Origin: Bog-257 sp963805985
Lineage (GTDB): Bacteria; Acidobacteriota; Terriglobia; Terriglobales; Acidobacteriaceae
Assembly (NCBI GenBank): GCA_963805985.1
Contig: CAWDWG010000005.1
Span: 124,001 to 188,000, forward strand
Direction of reading: 5' to 3'
DNA: 64,000 bases
The notes under the pieces are model-generated. The model was not told where the DNA came from. It made no database searches and was given only the letters and a program-made list of their open reading frames with translations. Numbering within the stretch: the stretch's first letter is position 1; every line of letters starts with the position of its first letter. Positions 42,614 through 50,624 of the stretch are shown piece after piece. A program made the position numbers and the translations under genes.

Positions 42614-43768
42614 TCAACGCTGCAGCGAATTCGCGAATTGCAGGAACAGGCTGCCGTCTCCGATGACGCGATCGCCGGGCTTCAGTCCGGCGGTGATTTG
42701 TGTTTCTCCTTTCGAGCTTTCGCCCAGAGTGACCGAGCGCCGGCCAAACTGATTGTTCCCCACATCGACATAGACGAACGGCTGATTCTCGGTGTCGCGC
42801 AGCACAGCAGCGTCAGGCACGGCGATGGCGTTCTTGATCGTGCCGGCATTGACGCTGGCGATGACGTACATGTCCTTCTTCAGCTTGTGCCCGGAATTGG
42901 CGGTCTCGATGCGCGCCTGCAAGGTTCGCGTGGTGGGATCGAGCGAGGCCGCGACGTACGAGATGCGGCCCTGGAAGACGTCGGGATACGAGTCGGTCTG
43001 AATGGTGACCGGATCGCCCACGGCAATGTAGGGCAGATCCTTTTGATAGACATTGACCAGGACCCAGACGGTTCCGATGTCGGAGATGACGAAGCACTGC
43101 GTCGCGCCCGGCTGCAAGAGCTGGCCGACGGCGACATCCTGCTCAACCACCAGGCCGTTGATGGGCGAGTTCACCGTCGCTTCAAACGACGGCGGAGCTT
43201 TGAGGAGCGCGACGGGATCGGTGATGCCGAGGACTTTCAGCGCGGCTTCGGCTGAGATCAAATCGCCCTGCGCTTGCACCTCGGCGGCCTGCGCATTCTC
43301 CAAATCGGCCTGCGCGATGGCTCCGTGCTGGTAGAGCTCTTGCGAACGCGCGGAGATTCTCTGCGCCAGCTCGTACGCACTCTTGGCCTTCAGGTAGTTG
43401 GTGCGGAGCTGCGAATAGTCGGGGCTGGCGACGTAGAGCATGGGCTGGCCGCGCTCCACGGTCTGGCCAGGGACAACGGCGATGCGGCTGACCGGCCCGC
43501 TGACCTGCGTGATGACCGGCGTGGTGTGAAACGCGTCGTAAGCAACAGCGCCGGTGAGGCGGAGGGTGCGCGTCAGCGTCGAGGGCTGGATGGTGACGAC
43601 CTGCACGTGCGCCATCTGGTCCGCCGGGATGGTGAACAGCTCGGCGGTGTTGGCGCGATCGTGATTGTTGCCATTGCCGGAAGCGTTGCCGCTGCAGCCA
43701 GCGAGGGCGAGAGCCAATGAGAGGCTGGCGGCGATCAGCAGCCGCCAGCGATGATTGCGCAAAGTCAC
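42614..43768 (-). CDS. RND efflux periplasmic adaptor lipoprotein (CusB/HlyD type)
   Basis: 384 residues from GTG 43768, chosen because it gives a short basic n-region (VTLRNHRWR) before the lipoprotein signal with lipobox LALAGC; an ATG at 43855 would add an unlikely 29-residue leader. Membrane-fusion protein features: VVPGQTVERGQPMLYVASPDYSQLRTNYLKA, hairpin helices with Ala/Gln repeats, VNSPINGLVVEQDVAVGQLLQPG (lipoyl-like half), and PDAAVLRDTENQPFVYVDVG. It bridges the CusA-type pump to an outer-membrane channel. It probably forms a unit with the pump gene despite the intervening repeats. Confidence 0.88.
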   Translation of the reverse strand: MTLRNHRWRLLIAASLSLALALAGCSGNASGNGNNHDRANTAELFTIPADQMAHVQVVTIQPSTLTRTLRLTGAVAYDAFHTTPVITQVSGPVSRIAVVPGQTVERGQPMLYVASPDYSQLRTNYLKAKSAYELAQRISARSQELYQHGAIAQADLENAQAAEVQAQGDLISAEAALKVLGITDPVALLKAPPSFEATVNSPINGLVVEQDVAVGQLLQPGATQCFVISDIGTVWVLVNVYQKDLPYIAVGDPVTIQTDSYPDVFQGRISYVAASLDPTTRTLQARIETANSGHKLKKDMYVIASVNAGTIKNAIAVPDAAVLRDTENQPFVYVDVGNNQFGRRSVTLGESSKGETQITAGLKPGDRVIGDGSLFLQFANSLQR

Positions 43769-43908
43769 AGAATGTTTGCTGTCCGTAATGATTGACGTCC
43801 GCCCGCCCTTGCGGATAGTAAGGCCTCTTGCGAGAAACGTTATAAGCGAAAACACATTGTAAATTAAGAAGTTGCAGGGTGACGGGGTTCGGGAGTAAGG
43901 TGCGCCTT

Positions 43909-44523
43909 ATGAGCCGGGTGCGATTGCGGGTGATCGGGTTTGTGATGGCTGCTGTCTGGCTCATTCCCAACGGCAACGCCCAGACGAGCACGACCTTCAG
44001 CGGCTCGGACGGCACGTACCGCTTTTCTTATCCCAGCGACTTTCAAATTTGCACGAAGGGCAACGTCGAGCCCTGCCTCCAGACCTACATTCCGATTTGC
44101 TCGAAGGACGCGCTGGTTTGTGCGGTATATCCAGCGGGAGAGTTCAAGGGCACGAATTTCAGCGGGGCGTCGTTTGAGGTGAGAGTAATTGTCCGAGACA
44201 TCCGGTACGGAGACATGACCGCGGACAAGTGCGTCACGCCAACCGCCGACGAATCGTTCCTGATTTCCGCCGAGCATCCGACCGAGATGATTGGCGGCGT
44301 GCGGTTCATTCACGGCAGCTACGGCGCCGAGTTGATGAGCCAGTGGTACGAGGGGGACCTGTACCGCGCATTTCACGACGGCCAATGCTTTGAGCTGATC
44401 CTGAGCAAGGCCGGGATCAACCCCGATGGCGGCTCTGAGATCAAAATGCTTACTCCGACCCAGGAGAAGAAGATCGACCAGGCGATGTCGCAGATCCTGC
44501 ACAGCTTCCGATTCACAAATTAA
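43909..44523 (+). CDS. Secreted hypothetical protein
   Basis: 204 residues from ATG 43909 (a 10-residue longer form starts at 43879). Signal peptide ends near ANGNA|QT. The mature protein begins STTFSGSDGTYRFSYPSDFQIC and has six or so Cys (ICTKGNVEPCLQTYIPICSKDALVCAVYPAGEF, DKCVTP, GQCFEL), pointing to disulfide bonds in the periplasm. No enzyme motif. The final ILHSFRF strand recalls small secreted Acidobacterial proteins starting with a YRFSYP block. Divergent from the adaptor gene, convergent with the anti-sigma gene. Confidence 0.75.
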   Translation: MSRVRLRVIGFVMAAVWLIPNGNAQTSTTFSGSDGTYRFSYPSDFQICTKGNVEPCLQTYIPICSKDALVCAVYPAGEFKGTNFSGASFEVRVIVRDIRYGDMTADKCVTPTADESFLISAEHPTEMIGGVRFIHGSYGAELMSQWYEGDLYRAFHDGQCFELILSKAGINPDGGSEIKMLTPTQEKKIDQAMSQILHSFRFTN

Positions 44524-44572
44524 GTCGAAAGGCCCAGGCTAGGCCAAAAGAAGGCTGAACCTGGGGCACCCG

Positions 44573-45325
44573 CTATGAATTCGCTTGCTTCAGTAGCTGC
44601 GCGAGCTTGGCGATGGCGGCGGGATCGGCGTCGCCGATGATGACGAAGCGCAGGTCCTGCGAGGTCCAGGTGTCGATGCTGAAGGAGTTGCGATGCTCGA
44701 CGCTGGTGGGGCCGGCGAAGGCGCGCGCCAGCTCGGGCGTCTCCTGAAAGATGAGCACGGAGATTTTGTGCTGACGCAGGCCGACAAGCAGCTGCGCGCC
44801 CGCCTGCTGATGGTAGTAGACGAGGCGGCCGCCGATGAGCGTGTAGCCGGTGTTCTGGAATTCGGGCAGGTTGAAGGAGAACGGAATGCGTCCCTGATAC
44901 CACGGCTTGACGGTGTGGCGATCGGTGGAGACGACGTCGACGGGATTCGTGCTGGCGAGCGCGTTGATGTGCAGGTCGGCGGCCTCGGAGAAGGCGTCGG
45001 CGCGATGCGAGTAGGCGACCCATCCCACGCCGGCGAGCAGCATGATGACGAGCACTGCCAGCGCCGGAATCAGCGCAAACGACCATGACAACGAACGGCG
45101 AGGCCGCGCGCCGATCTGCTGCTGAATCTTGCGGCGGAATTCGGGAGTGGGCGTGAAGCGCGTGCGCGTGGGACGCAGGCTGCGCTGCATCATGGCCAGC
45201 TCGACGACTTCGGCGGCGCACTGCGCGCAGGTGGGCACGTGCTGGCGGAGAGCGGCCATCTGGTCAGGCGGCAGCTCGTTGTCGACATAGGCGCCGAGGG
45301 TTGCGGGATTGGAGTTACACGGCAT
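44573..45325 (-). CDS. Anti-sigma factor (zinc-binding ZAS type)
   Basis: 250 residues. The N-terminal zinc anti-sigma domain has His29, Cys33 and Cys36 in LRQHVPTCAQC. One membrane helix at about 82-104 (SFALIPALAVLVIMLLAGVGWVA) separates it from a periplasmic domain ending DLRFVIIGDADPAAIAKLAQLLKQ. It should hold the ECF sigma factor inactive at the membrane and sense an envelope signal. Its start overlaps the sigma gene's end by 11 bases on the minus strand, indicating coupling. The sigma gene is frameshifted here, so the pair may be non-functional in this strain. Confidence 0.9.
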   Translation of the reverse strand: MPCNSNPATLGAYVDNELPPDQMAALRQHVPTCAQCAAEVVELAMMQRSLRPTRTRFTPTPEFRRKIQQQIGARPRRSLSWSFALIPALAVLVIMLLAGVGWVAYSHRADAFSEAADLHINALASTNPVDVVSTDRHTVKPWYQGRIPFSFNLPEFQNTGYTLIGGRLVYYHQQAGAQLLVGLRQHKISVLIFQETPELARAFAGPTSVEHRNSFSIDTWTSQDLRFVIIGDADPAAIAKLAQLLKQANS

Positions 45326-45840
45326 TGCTTGCCCTTTCCGGCGGCTTGGCCGTCAGCGCCTGACGCAGCAGGTTGCGCGCGCGGGAGAGTCGCGACATCA
45401 CGGTTCCGATGGGCACGTTCAACACCTGCGCCGCGTCCTTGTACGAGAGCTCTTCAACATCGACCAGCAGAATGATCTCGCGATAGCCCATGGGCAGCGA
45501 AGCGAGCGCGTCCATCACGGCTTGCGAATTTTCCATCTGCAATAGCAGCGACTCCGGCGTGGGCGTGGTGGCCGCGATCTCGGCGTCATCGTCGAGCGCT
45601 GTCGGTATTCTTCGCGGCCAAACCTGTGCGCGAGGAGAGAAAGGTGTTGCGCAGGATCTTGTACATCCACGCGCGCAGGTTGGTGCCTTCCTGGAACAAC
45701 TCGAAATTCTTCAGCGCCTTGGCATAGGTTTCCTGCACCAGGTCTTCGGCGTCGCTGCGATCGCCAGTTAACCAGTGAGCGAAGTTATACAGTTGGTCGA
45801 ACAGCGGCATAGCCAGCAGTTCGAAGAACTCAGGATCCAT
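45315..45840 (-). pseudogene. ECF-type RNA polymerase sigma factor, frameshifted
   Basis: Two reading frames together make one sigma factor. Frame one, from ATG 45840, gives region 2 (DQLYNFAHWLTGDRSDAEDLVQETYAKALKNFELF...TNLRAWMYKILRNTFLSSRTGLAAKNTDSARR) and stops at 45586. Frame two gives LDDDAEIAATTPTPESLLLQMENSQAVMDALASLPMGYREIILLVDVEELSYKDAAQVLNVPIGTVMSRLSRARNLLRQAL, which is region 4, and ends at 45315. The switch near 45590-45605 needs one base removed. No slippery heptamer is visible, so programmed shifting is unlikely; a sequencing error or a real mutation remain. If intact, it would be the target of the overlapping anti-sigma gene. Confidence 0.82.
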
Positions 45841-45859
45841 CCCTGCCTTCCGACAAGAG

Positions 45860-46279
45860 CTAATGGCCCGAGGATACCCTGAGATAGCCGATGATGTCTG
45901 CACGTTCGTCGGGATTGGGCACATGAAAATCCATGTTGTTGTCGGGGACGACGGATTCGGTGTCGGTCAGCCACTTCTCCAGCAGGGCGTCGTTCCAGGT
46001 GAAGTTCGCGGCCTGCAGAGCGTCGGAGTAGTCGAAGCCGGGCGCAGTGCCGGCTTTGCGGCCATAGACGCCGCGCAGGTGCGGGCCCTCCTTGTCGGCG
46101 TCGAGCGAGTGGCAGCCGGTGCAGCGCTTCTCGAAGAGCTGTTTGCCGCGAACGGGATCGCCAGGAGCGTCGGCGGCAGCACGGGTGGAGAGCGGCGACA
46201 GCATGATCCACAGGACGACAAGTGTGGTGGCCAAAGTGATGAGCAAGCGGGCGGTGCGAATTGGGTGAGGCGTGTTCAT
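45860..46279 (-). CDS. Class I cytochrome c
   Basis: 139 residues. A signal/anchor segment (about 9-34, ARLLITLATTLVVLWIMLSP) is followed by the haem c site CTGCH (Cys53, Cys56, His57) in GKQLFEKRCTGCHSLDADKEGPHLRGVYGRKAG and the axial Met in VPDNNMDFHV near residue 115. The GPHLRGVYGRKAG stretch is typical of cytochrome c2-like proteins. It resides in the periplasm, soluble or membrane-tethered, and carries electrons. It lies between the haem-binding protein and sigma genes in the redox operon, 20 bases from sigma. Confidence 0.93.
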   Translation of the reverse strand: MNTPHPIRTARLLITLATTLVVLWIMLSPLSTRAAADAPGDPVRGKQLFEKRCTGCHSLDADKEGPHLRGVYGRKAGTAPGFDYSDALQAANFTWNDALLEKWLTDTESVVPDNNMDFHVPNPDERADIIGYLRVSSGH

Positions 46280-46298
46280 ATGCTTACCGAGCCGACGA

Positions 46299-46480
46299 AA
46301 AGCAGATCCCTCGCGGGCTGAAGCCCGCTCGGGATGACAAAAATAAAGAGAGCCATGACGGCGCAGCTAAAGCTGCGCCCCTTCAAAACGCAGCCGAAAT
46401 CTGGTGGCTGTCGCCGGCTGAAGCCGGCTCGGTTAATAAAATGACGGCTTAGACGCTGGCCTGAAGGCCAGCACTACCCG
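46299..46480. repeat. Palindromic repeats between cytochrome c and haem-binding genes
   Basis: Successive palindromes: CGCGGGCTGAAGCCCGC with GGGATGACA (46312-46338), GCGCAGCTAAAGCTGCGC (46361-46379), GCCGGCTGAAGCCGGC (46415-46430) and GCTGGCCTGAAGGCCAGC (46456-46473). They separate two genes of one operon. Confidence 0.6.
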
Positions 46481-46490
46481 ACAAGAAACC

Positions 46491-47174
46491 TCACTTCGCG
46501 GCGAGCTGCTTGCGAATCTGTTTGCGCTCGGCTTTTGCCCAGTCGTAGAGGAGCTGCTGCTCGCCGGGCGACAGGCGCGCCTGCGGATGCAGCACGAGAT
46601 AGCGCTTGACCGGCATCTGGCCGCTGCGGACTTCGGCGGCGATGCGGTTCAGCAACGTCGCCTGATCTTCTGCGCTGTAATGCTGCCATTGCGAAAAGTT
46701 GAGATGGCTGCGACCGTCGTGGACATCGCGCTCGATGAGCCACGACGCGGGGGCCACGCGGCTGTAGGCCGGCCAGTGCGTGTTTTCGGAGTGACAGTCG
46801 GCGCACTTCGCTTCGAGGACCTGGCGGACGTTTGCTGGAGCAGCGCTGCCTTCGAGAATTGGATCCGGCGCAATCGCGACGCGAAGATCGCCCCAGGGAT
46901 GGATTGTCGAGAGCAGGATGACGGCGGCGATCAGGACACCAAGAACGACGGCGATTCGGGCAGCGTACCCTCCCAGGTCTGGAAAAGAGCCAGACCCTTC
47001 GACAAGCTCAGGGCAGGCTCTGGGGCACCCAGATTTGGCGAGGCGCGCGGGCGTGAGGAGACGGCGTAGTCTCCCGGATCTCGAAAAGAACGAGAGCTGG
47101 GCCAACCGCCCACACATTCGAAAACCGCGAATGTGTGGGGCACCCTGGGAGCCGGGAAGAGAAGTAGATCTCAT
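46491..47174 (-). CDS. Haem-binding domain protein with repeat-derived N-terminal insertion
   Basis: 227 residues from ATG 47174, which overlaps the metallophosphoesterase stop (ATGA). The C-terminal domain is the haem-binding type: KCADCHSENTHWPAYSRVAPASWLIERDVHDGRSHLNFSQW, with CADCH (haem c) and conserved Trp/His; GQMPVKRYLVLHPQARLSPGEQQLLYDWAKAE follows. A membrane helix is ARIAVVLGVLIAAVILLS. Between the start and this helix, about 65 residues (RMCGRLAQLSFFSRSG...CPELVEGSGSF) are encoded by palindromic and family E repeats, in frame. Without the insertion the gene would be a normal-size signal-anchored haem protein of the redox operon. Confidence 0.8.
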   Translation of the reverse strand: MRSTSLPGSQGAPHIRGFRMCGRLAQLSFFSRSGRLRRLLTPARLAKSGCPRACPELVEGSGSFPDLGGYAARIAVVLGVLIAAVILLSTIHPWGDLRVAIAPDPILEGSAAPANVRQVLEAKCADCHSENTHWPAYSRVAPASWLIERDVHDGRSHLNFSQWQHYSAEDQATLLNRIAAEVRSGQMPVKRYLVLHPQARLSPGEQQLLYDWAKAERKQIRKQLAAK

Positions 47175-48118
47175 GACGCCGGCGCCTCGTGGGCTTCGAC
47201 GGTTGCGCCGGAGAGCGAGGCATCAATCGTTGCGAGATGGTGATCGCGGGCGACGAAGTTGACGTCGGTAATGCCGAGGACATCGCGCAGCTTGTCGGCG
47301 GGAACCTTCATGGGTCCTGGATTGGGCGCGGCGCCGGGCGCGGGTTGCGGGAAGGCGGTTGACATCGCGGTGTGAAACGTCACGTTGCCCTCGACCTTCT
47401 GCATGATCTGGTGGATGTGGCCGTTGAGCACGGTGAGCGAGCCGAAGCGCTTCATCATCGCCAGCGCCTGCTCGCTGTCGGAGGTGGACCAGCCCCACGC
47501 GGGATAGACCGCCCAGAGCGGGATGTGCGCGAAGACGACGATGGGCGTGCTGGACTTGAGGCCGGCGAGATCGTGCTGGAGCCAGTCGAGTTGCGGCGCG
47601 CCGAGCTTGCCCATGCCTTCGAGTTGCACGACGTTGACCAGGCCGATGAAGTGCACGCCTTTGTGATCGAAGCTGTACCAGCCGTTGCCGGCGGTGCCCT
47701 TGCCGTAGCGCGCGAGGTAGAGCTTGCCGTCGTCGACCGAGGTGTCGTGCTCGCCGGGGACGTAGAAGACCGGGCGCTTGGTGGTGGTCAGGAGTTGGTC
47801 GAGGGTGTCGAACTCGGCGGGCTTTGACGCGTGTGAGAGGTCGCCGGTGTGGATGATGAAATCCGGGACCGTCGGGCTGGCGTTGATCTTGTCGAGCGCG
47901 AGCTGTAGCGTCGCGGTGACGTCGGTGTTGGCGGGCTTGTTGAAGCCGATGTGGCTGTCGCTGATCTGGACGAAGGTGAAGTCGGATTGCTTGTCGGCGT
48001 GATGCGGCTGGCCGAAGGCGCGCGAGACGGGAATGCCTCCGGCGAAGGTCCAGACCAGGCCGGTGCCGGCCCAGGCCATGCATTTTAGGAAACCGCGGCG
48101 GTCGATGCCGTCGTTCAT
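47171..48118 (-). CDS. Tat-exported metallophosphoesterase
   Basis: 315 residues from ATG 48118. Twin-arginine signal (Arg7-Arg8 in DRRGFLKCMAW) predicts export of the folded, metal-loaded enzyme. Calcineurin-like motifs: QISDSHIGF, HTGDLSH, PGEHD (a variant of GNHD), VVFAHIPLW and LNGHIHQ. It binds two metals and hydrolyses phosphoesters; substrate unknown. First gene of the five-gene minus-strand unit; its stop overlaps the start of the haem-binding protein. Extension upstream of 48118 lacks homology. Confidence 0.92.
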   Translation of the reverse strand: MNDGIDRRGFLKCMAWAGTGLVWTFAGGIPVSRAFGQPHHADKQSDFTFVQISDSHIGFNKPANTDVTATLQLALDKINASPTVPDFIIHTGDLSHASKPAEFDTLDQLLTTTKRPVFYVPGEHDTSVDDGKLYLARYGKGTAGNGWYSFDHKGVHFIGLVNVVQLEGMGKLGAPQLDWLQHDLAGLKSSTPIVVFAHIPLWAVYPAWGWSTSDSEQALAMMKRFGSLTVLNGHIHQIMQKVEGNVTFHTAMSTAFPQPAPGAAPNPGPMKVPADKLRDVLGITDVNFVARDHHLATIDASLSGATVEAHEAPAS

Positions 48119-48311
48119 GATGGGTCCTCTCGGAGGGTGCTCCAAGCCCCGAACAGCTCGAGACCGGAGCACCGGCACATGAGGAGAACGGAGTAAGGGG
48201 AGATTTATTCCAGGGAGCTGAAGAAATTTTGGACGGGCTCTGCCGCCCTCAGTCCGCTGCTCTCCCGCGCGCGGCGCAGGAATCAAGAAGACGCGCGCGG
48301 CACGACTCAAA

Positions 48312-48451
48312 CAGGCTTCTGAAAAACGTTGTATCGTGCCTAGATCGGGTAGTGCGGCGCTTCAGCGCCGCGTTCAAGCGCTTTGTGTTGTCTCCCCGAG
48401 CCGGCTTCAGCCGGCGGCACAATGCTTTGTTGCCGACTTTTTCAGCAGCCT
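48312..48451. repeat. Family A inverted-repeat element
   Basis: 140 bp from CAGGCTTCTGAAAAACG to GACTTTTTCAGCAGCCT, including ATCGGGTAGTGC, GCGGCGCTTCAGCGCCGC, GTTCAAGCGCTTTGTGT and GAGCCGGCTTCAGCCGGC, closely parallel to 14148-14284. The remaining 48119-48574 gap has no gene; near 48540 a CCGAGCGGACGCTCCGCTCAGG repeat occurs. Confidence 0.7.
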
Positions 48452-48574
48452 CTAAAGTCGTGCCCCCGACCTTCCACTTCGAGCGAACAGCAGGTCCTTC
48501 GACTGCGCGTCCGCCGACCCGCAACAGATGCGGGTCGAAAACCGAGCGGACGCTCCGCTCAGGATGACAACTTA

Positions 48575-49159
48575 TTAAAGAAAGGGCATCAGCGCGGCGG
48601 CTACGGGATCGTCGGCGATGGCGTTGACCAGGCCGATCTCCAGGGCGCGCGTGGCGGGGACCTTTTCGGCGGCGAGGAACATTTGCAGTGCGCGGGCTTT
48701 GCCGATGAGGCGCGGCAGGCGCTGCGTGCCGCCCCATCCGGTGATGAGGCCGAGGGCGGCGCCGCGATGGCCGAAGAGCGCATGCGGACCGGCGATGCGG
48801 CGGTCGCAGGCGAGGGCGAGATCGAGTCCGCCTCCCATGCAATAGCCGTGGATGGCGGCGATGGTCGGAGCGGGAAAGTTGGCGACGGCGCGCATCAGGC
48901 GCTGGCCCATATGCGCGAAGCGAAAAGCTTCGGGACCGGTGAGGGCGGCGATCTCGTGGAGATCGGCTCCGGCGGAGAAGAAGTGCGAATTGCCGGTGAG
49001 GATGAGGCGCGACGGCGGATGCGCGGCGAGGTCCTCGATGGTGGCGGTCAACGCCTGGACGCGGGCGCGGGTGAGGCGGTTGGTGCCGTCGTCGGAGATG
49101 AGACGTACCACGAGCGCGGCGTCGTGGGGTTCGAGGGTGAAGTGTGGAATGGAGTTCAC
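48575..49159 (-). CDS. Enoyl-CoA hydratase/isomerase family protein (short)
   Basis: 194 residues from GTG 49159, which has AAGG about 8 bases upstream; a second GTG at 49183 is possible. Crotonase fold: LTGNSHFFSAGADLHEI (oxyanion loop), IAAIHGYCMGGGLDLALACDRRIA (second oxyanion segment), FGHRGAALGLITGWGGTQRLPRLIG and ATRALEIGLVNAI. Usual hydratases have about 260 residues; the C-terminal helical trimerisation region is missing after VAAALMPFL. The catalytic GluGlu pair of hydratases (MGGGxELA...PE) is replaced here by D in GLDLALACD and GLITG. It may be a short isomerase-like variant or a truncated gene. Confidence 0.85.
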   Translation of the reverse strand: MNSIPHFTLEPHDAALVVRLISDDGTNRLTRARVQALTATIEDLAAHPPSRLILTGNSHFFSAGADLHEIAALTGPEAFRFAHMGQRLMRAVANFPAPTIAAIHGYCMGGGLDLALACDRRIAGPHALFGHRGAALGLITGWGGTQRLPRLIGKARALQMFLAAEKVPATRALEIGLVNAIADDPVAAALMPFL

Positions 49160-49563
49160 GCGACCTTGGGAACTATAGGACACGGTCGTCGGCTGTGTCG
49201 AAGGTCAACGTATCCAGGTCGCGAACGGCGCGAGACCTGGGGCACCTGTGCGGTCCGTGGAGAACCGCAGATCCCTCGGTCGGACTGAAGTCCTCGGTCG
49301 GGATGACAAATTCATGACAGGTCGCTCCTTCGACTACGCGTCCGCCCGGCTCACAAAAGAGTGAGCCGGGAAAATCGAGCGGACGCTTCGCTCAGGGTGA
49401 CACATTCATGGAAGACACCGGGGCAATGCCGGTGAGACAAAATGCGTCCCAGCCAGGTTAGCGACCAATAGAAAGACACGAACCCTTCGGCAGGGTCAGG
49501 GCAGGCGGGACGCCTGCCCGACAGCCGGCCGGAGGCCGGCGCTACGAACAACCGACAACTGCT
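49160..49563. repeat. Gene-free repeat region before the FKBP gene
   Basis: Contains AGATCCCTCGGTCGGACTGAAGTCC...GGGATGACAAATTCATGAC, GAGCGGACGCTTCGCTCAGGGTGACA, a family E copy (CAGGTTAGCGACCAATAG...CCCTTCGGCAGGGTCAGGGCAGG), GGCGGGACGCCTGCCCGACAGCC and a GGCCGGAGGCCGGC palindrome. No coding potential seen. Confidence 0.55.
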
Positions 49564-50370
<807 letters not shown>

Positions 50371-50429
50371 GAGTTTATTTTACGGGAGAGGATCAGCCAG
50401 GTCTCGAACACGGCTCTCCCACGTCTGGA

Positions 50430-50550
50430 AAGCGGCAGACCCTTCGACAAGCTCAGGGCAGGCTTTGAGGCCGGCGCGGCTCTCCCAGGTTAGCGTCCAA
50501 ACGAAGGACGCGAACCCTTCGGCAAGCTCAGGGCAGGCTCTGGGCCACCC
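50430..50550. repeat. Family E repeat pair
   Basis: Two adjacent copies: GCAGACCCTTCGACAAGCTCAGGGCAGG (50435) and CAGGTTAGCGTCCAAACG...CCCTTCGGCAAGCTCAGGGCAGGCTCTGGG (50487-50548). The second is identical over most of its length to 38914-38966. Confidence 0.65.
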
Positions 50551-50624
50551 ATGTTATGATTCGGAGCTTGTAGATCTGTACAATCGATGCGGCGGTCCGA
50601 GCCGCAAGGGGCGATCGTTAGAGC

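Noticed and set aside
45586..45605. Programmed ribosomal frameshift in the sigma factor gene
   Set aside because: No slippery heptamer, stimulatory pseudoknot or internal Shine-Dalgarno is visible; mutation or sequencing error is simpler.
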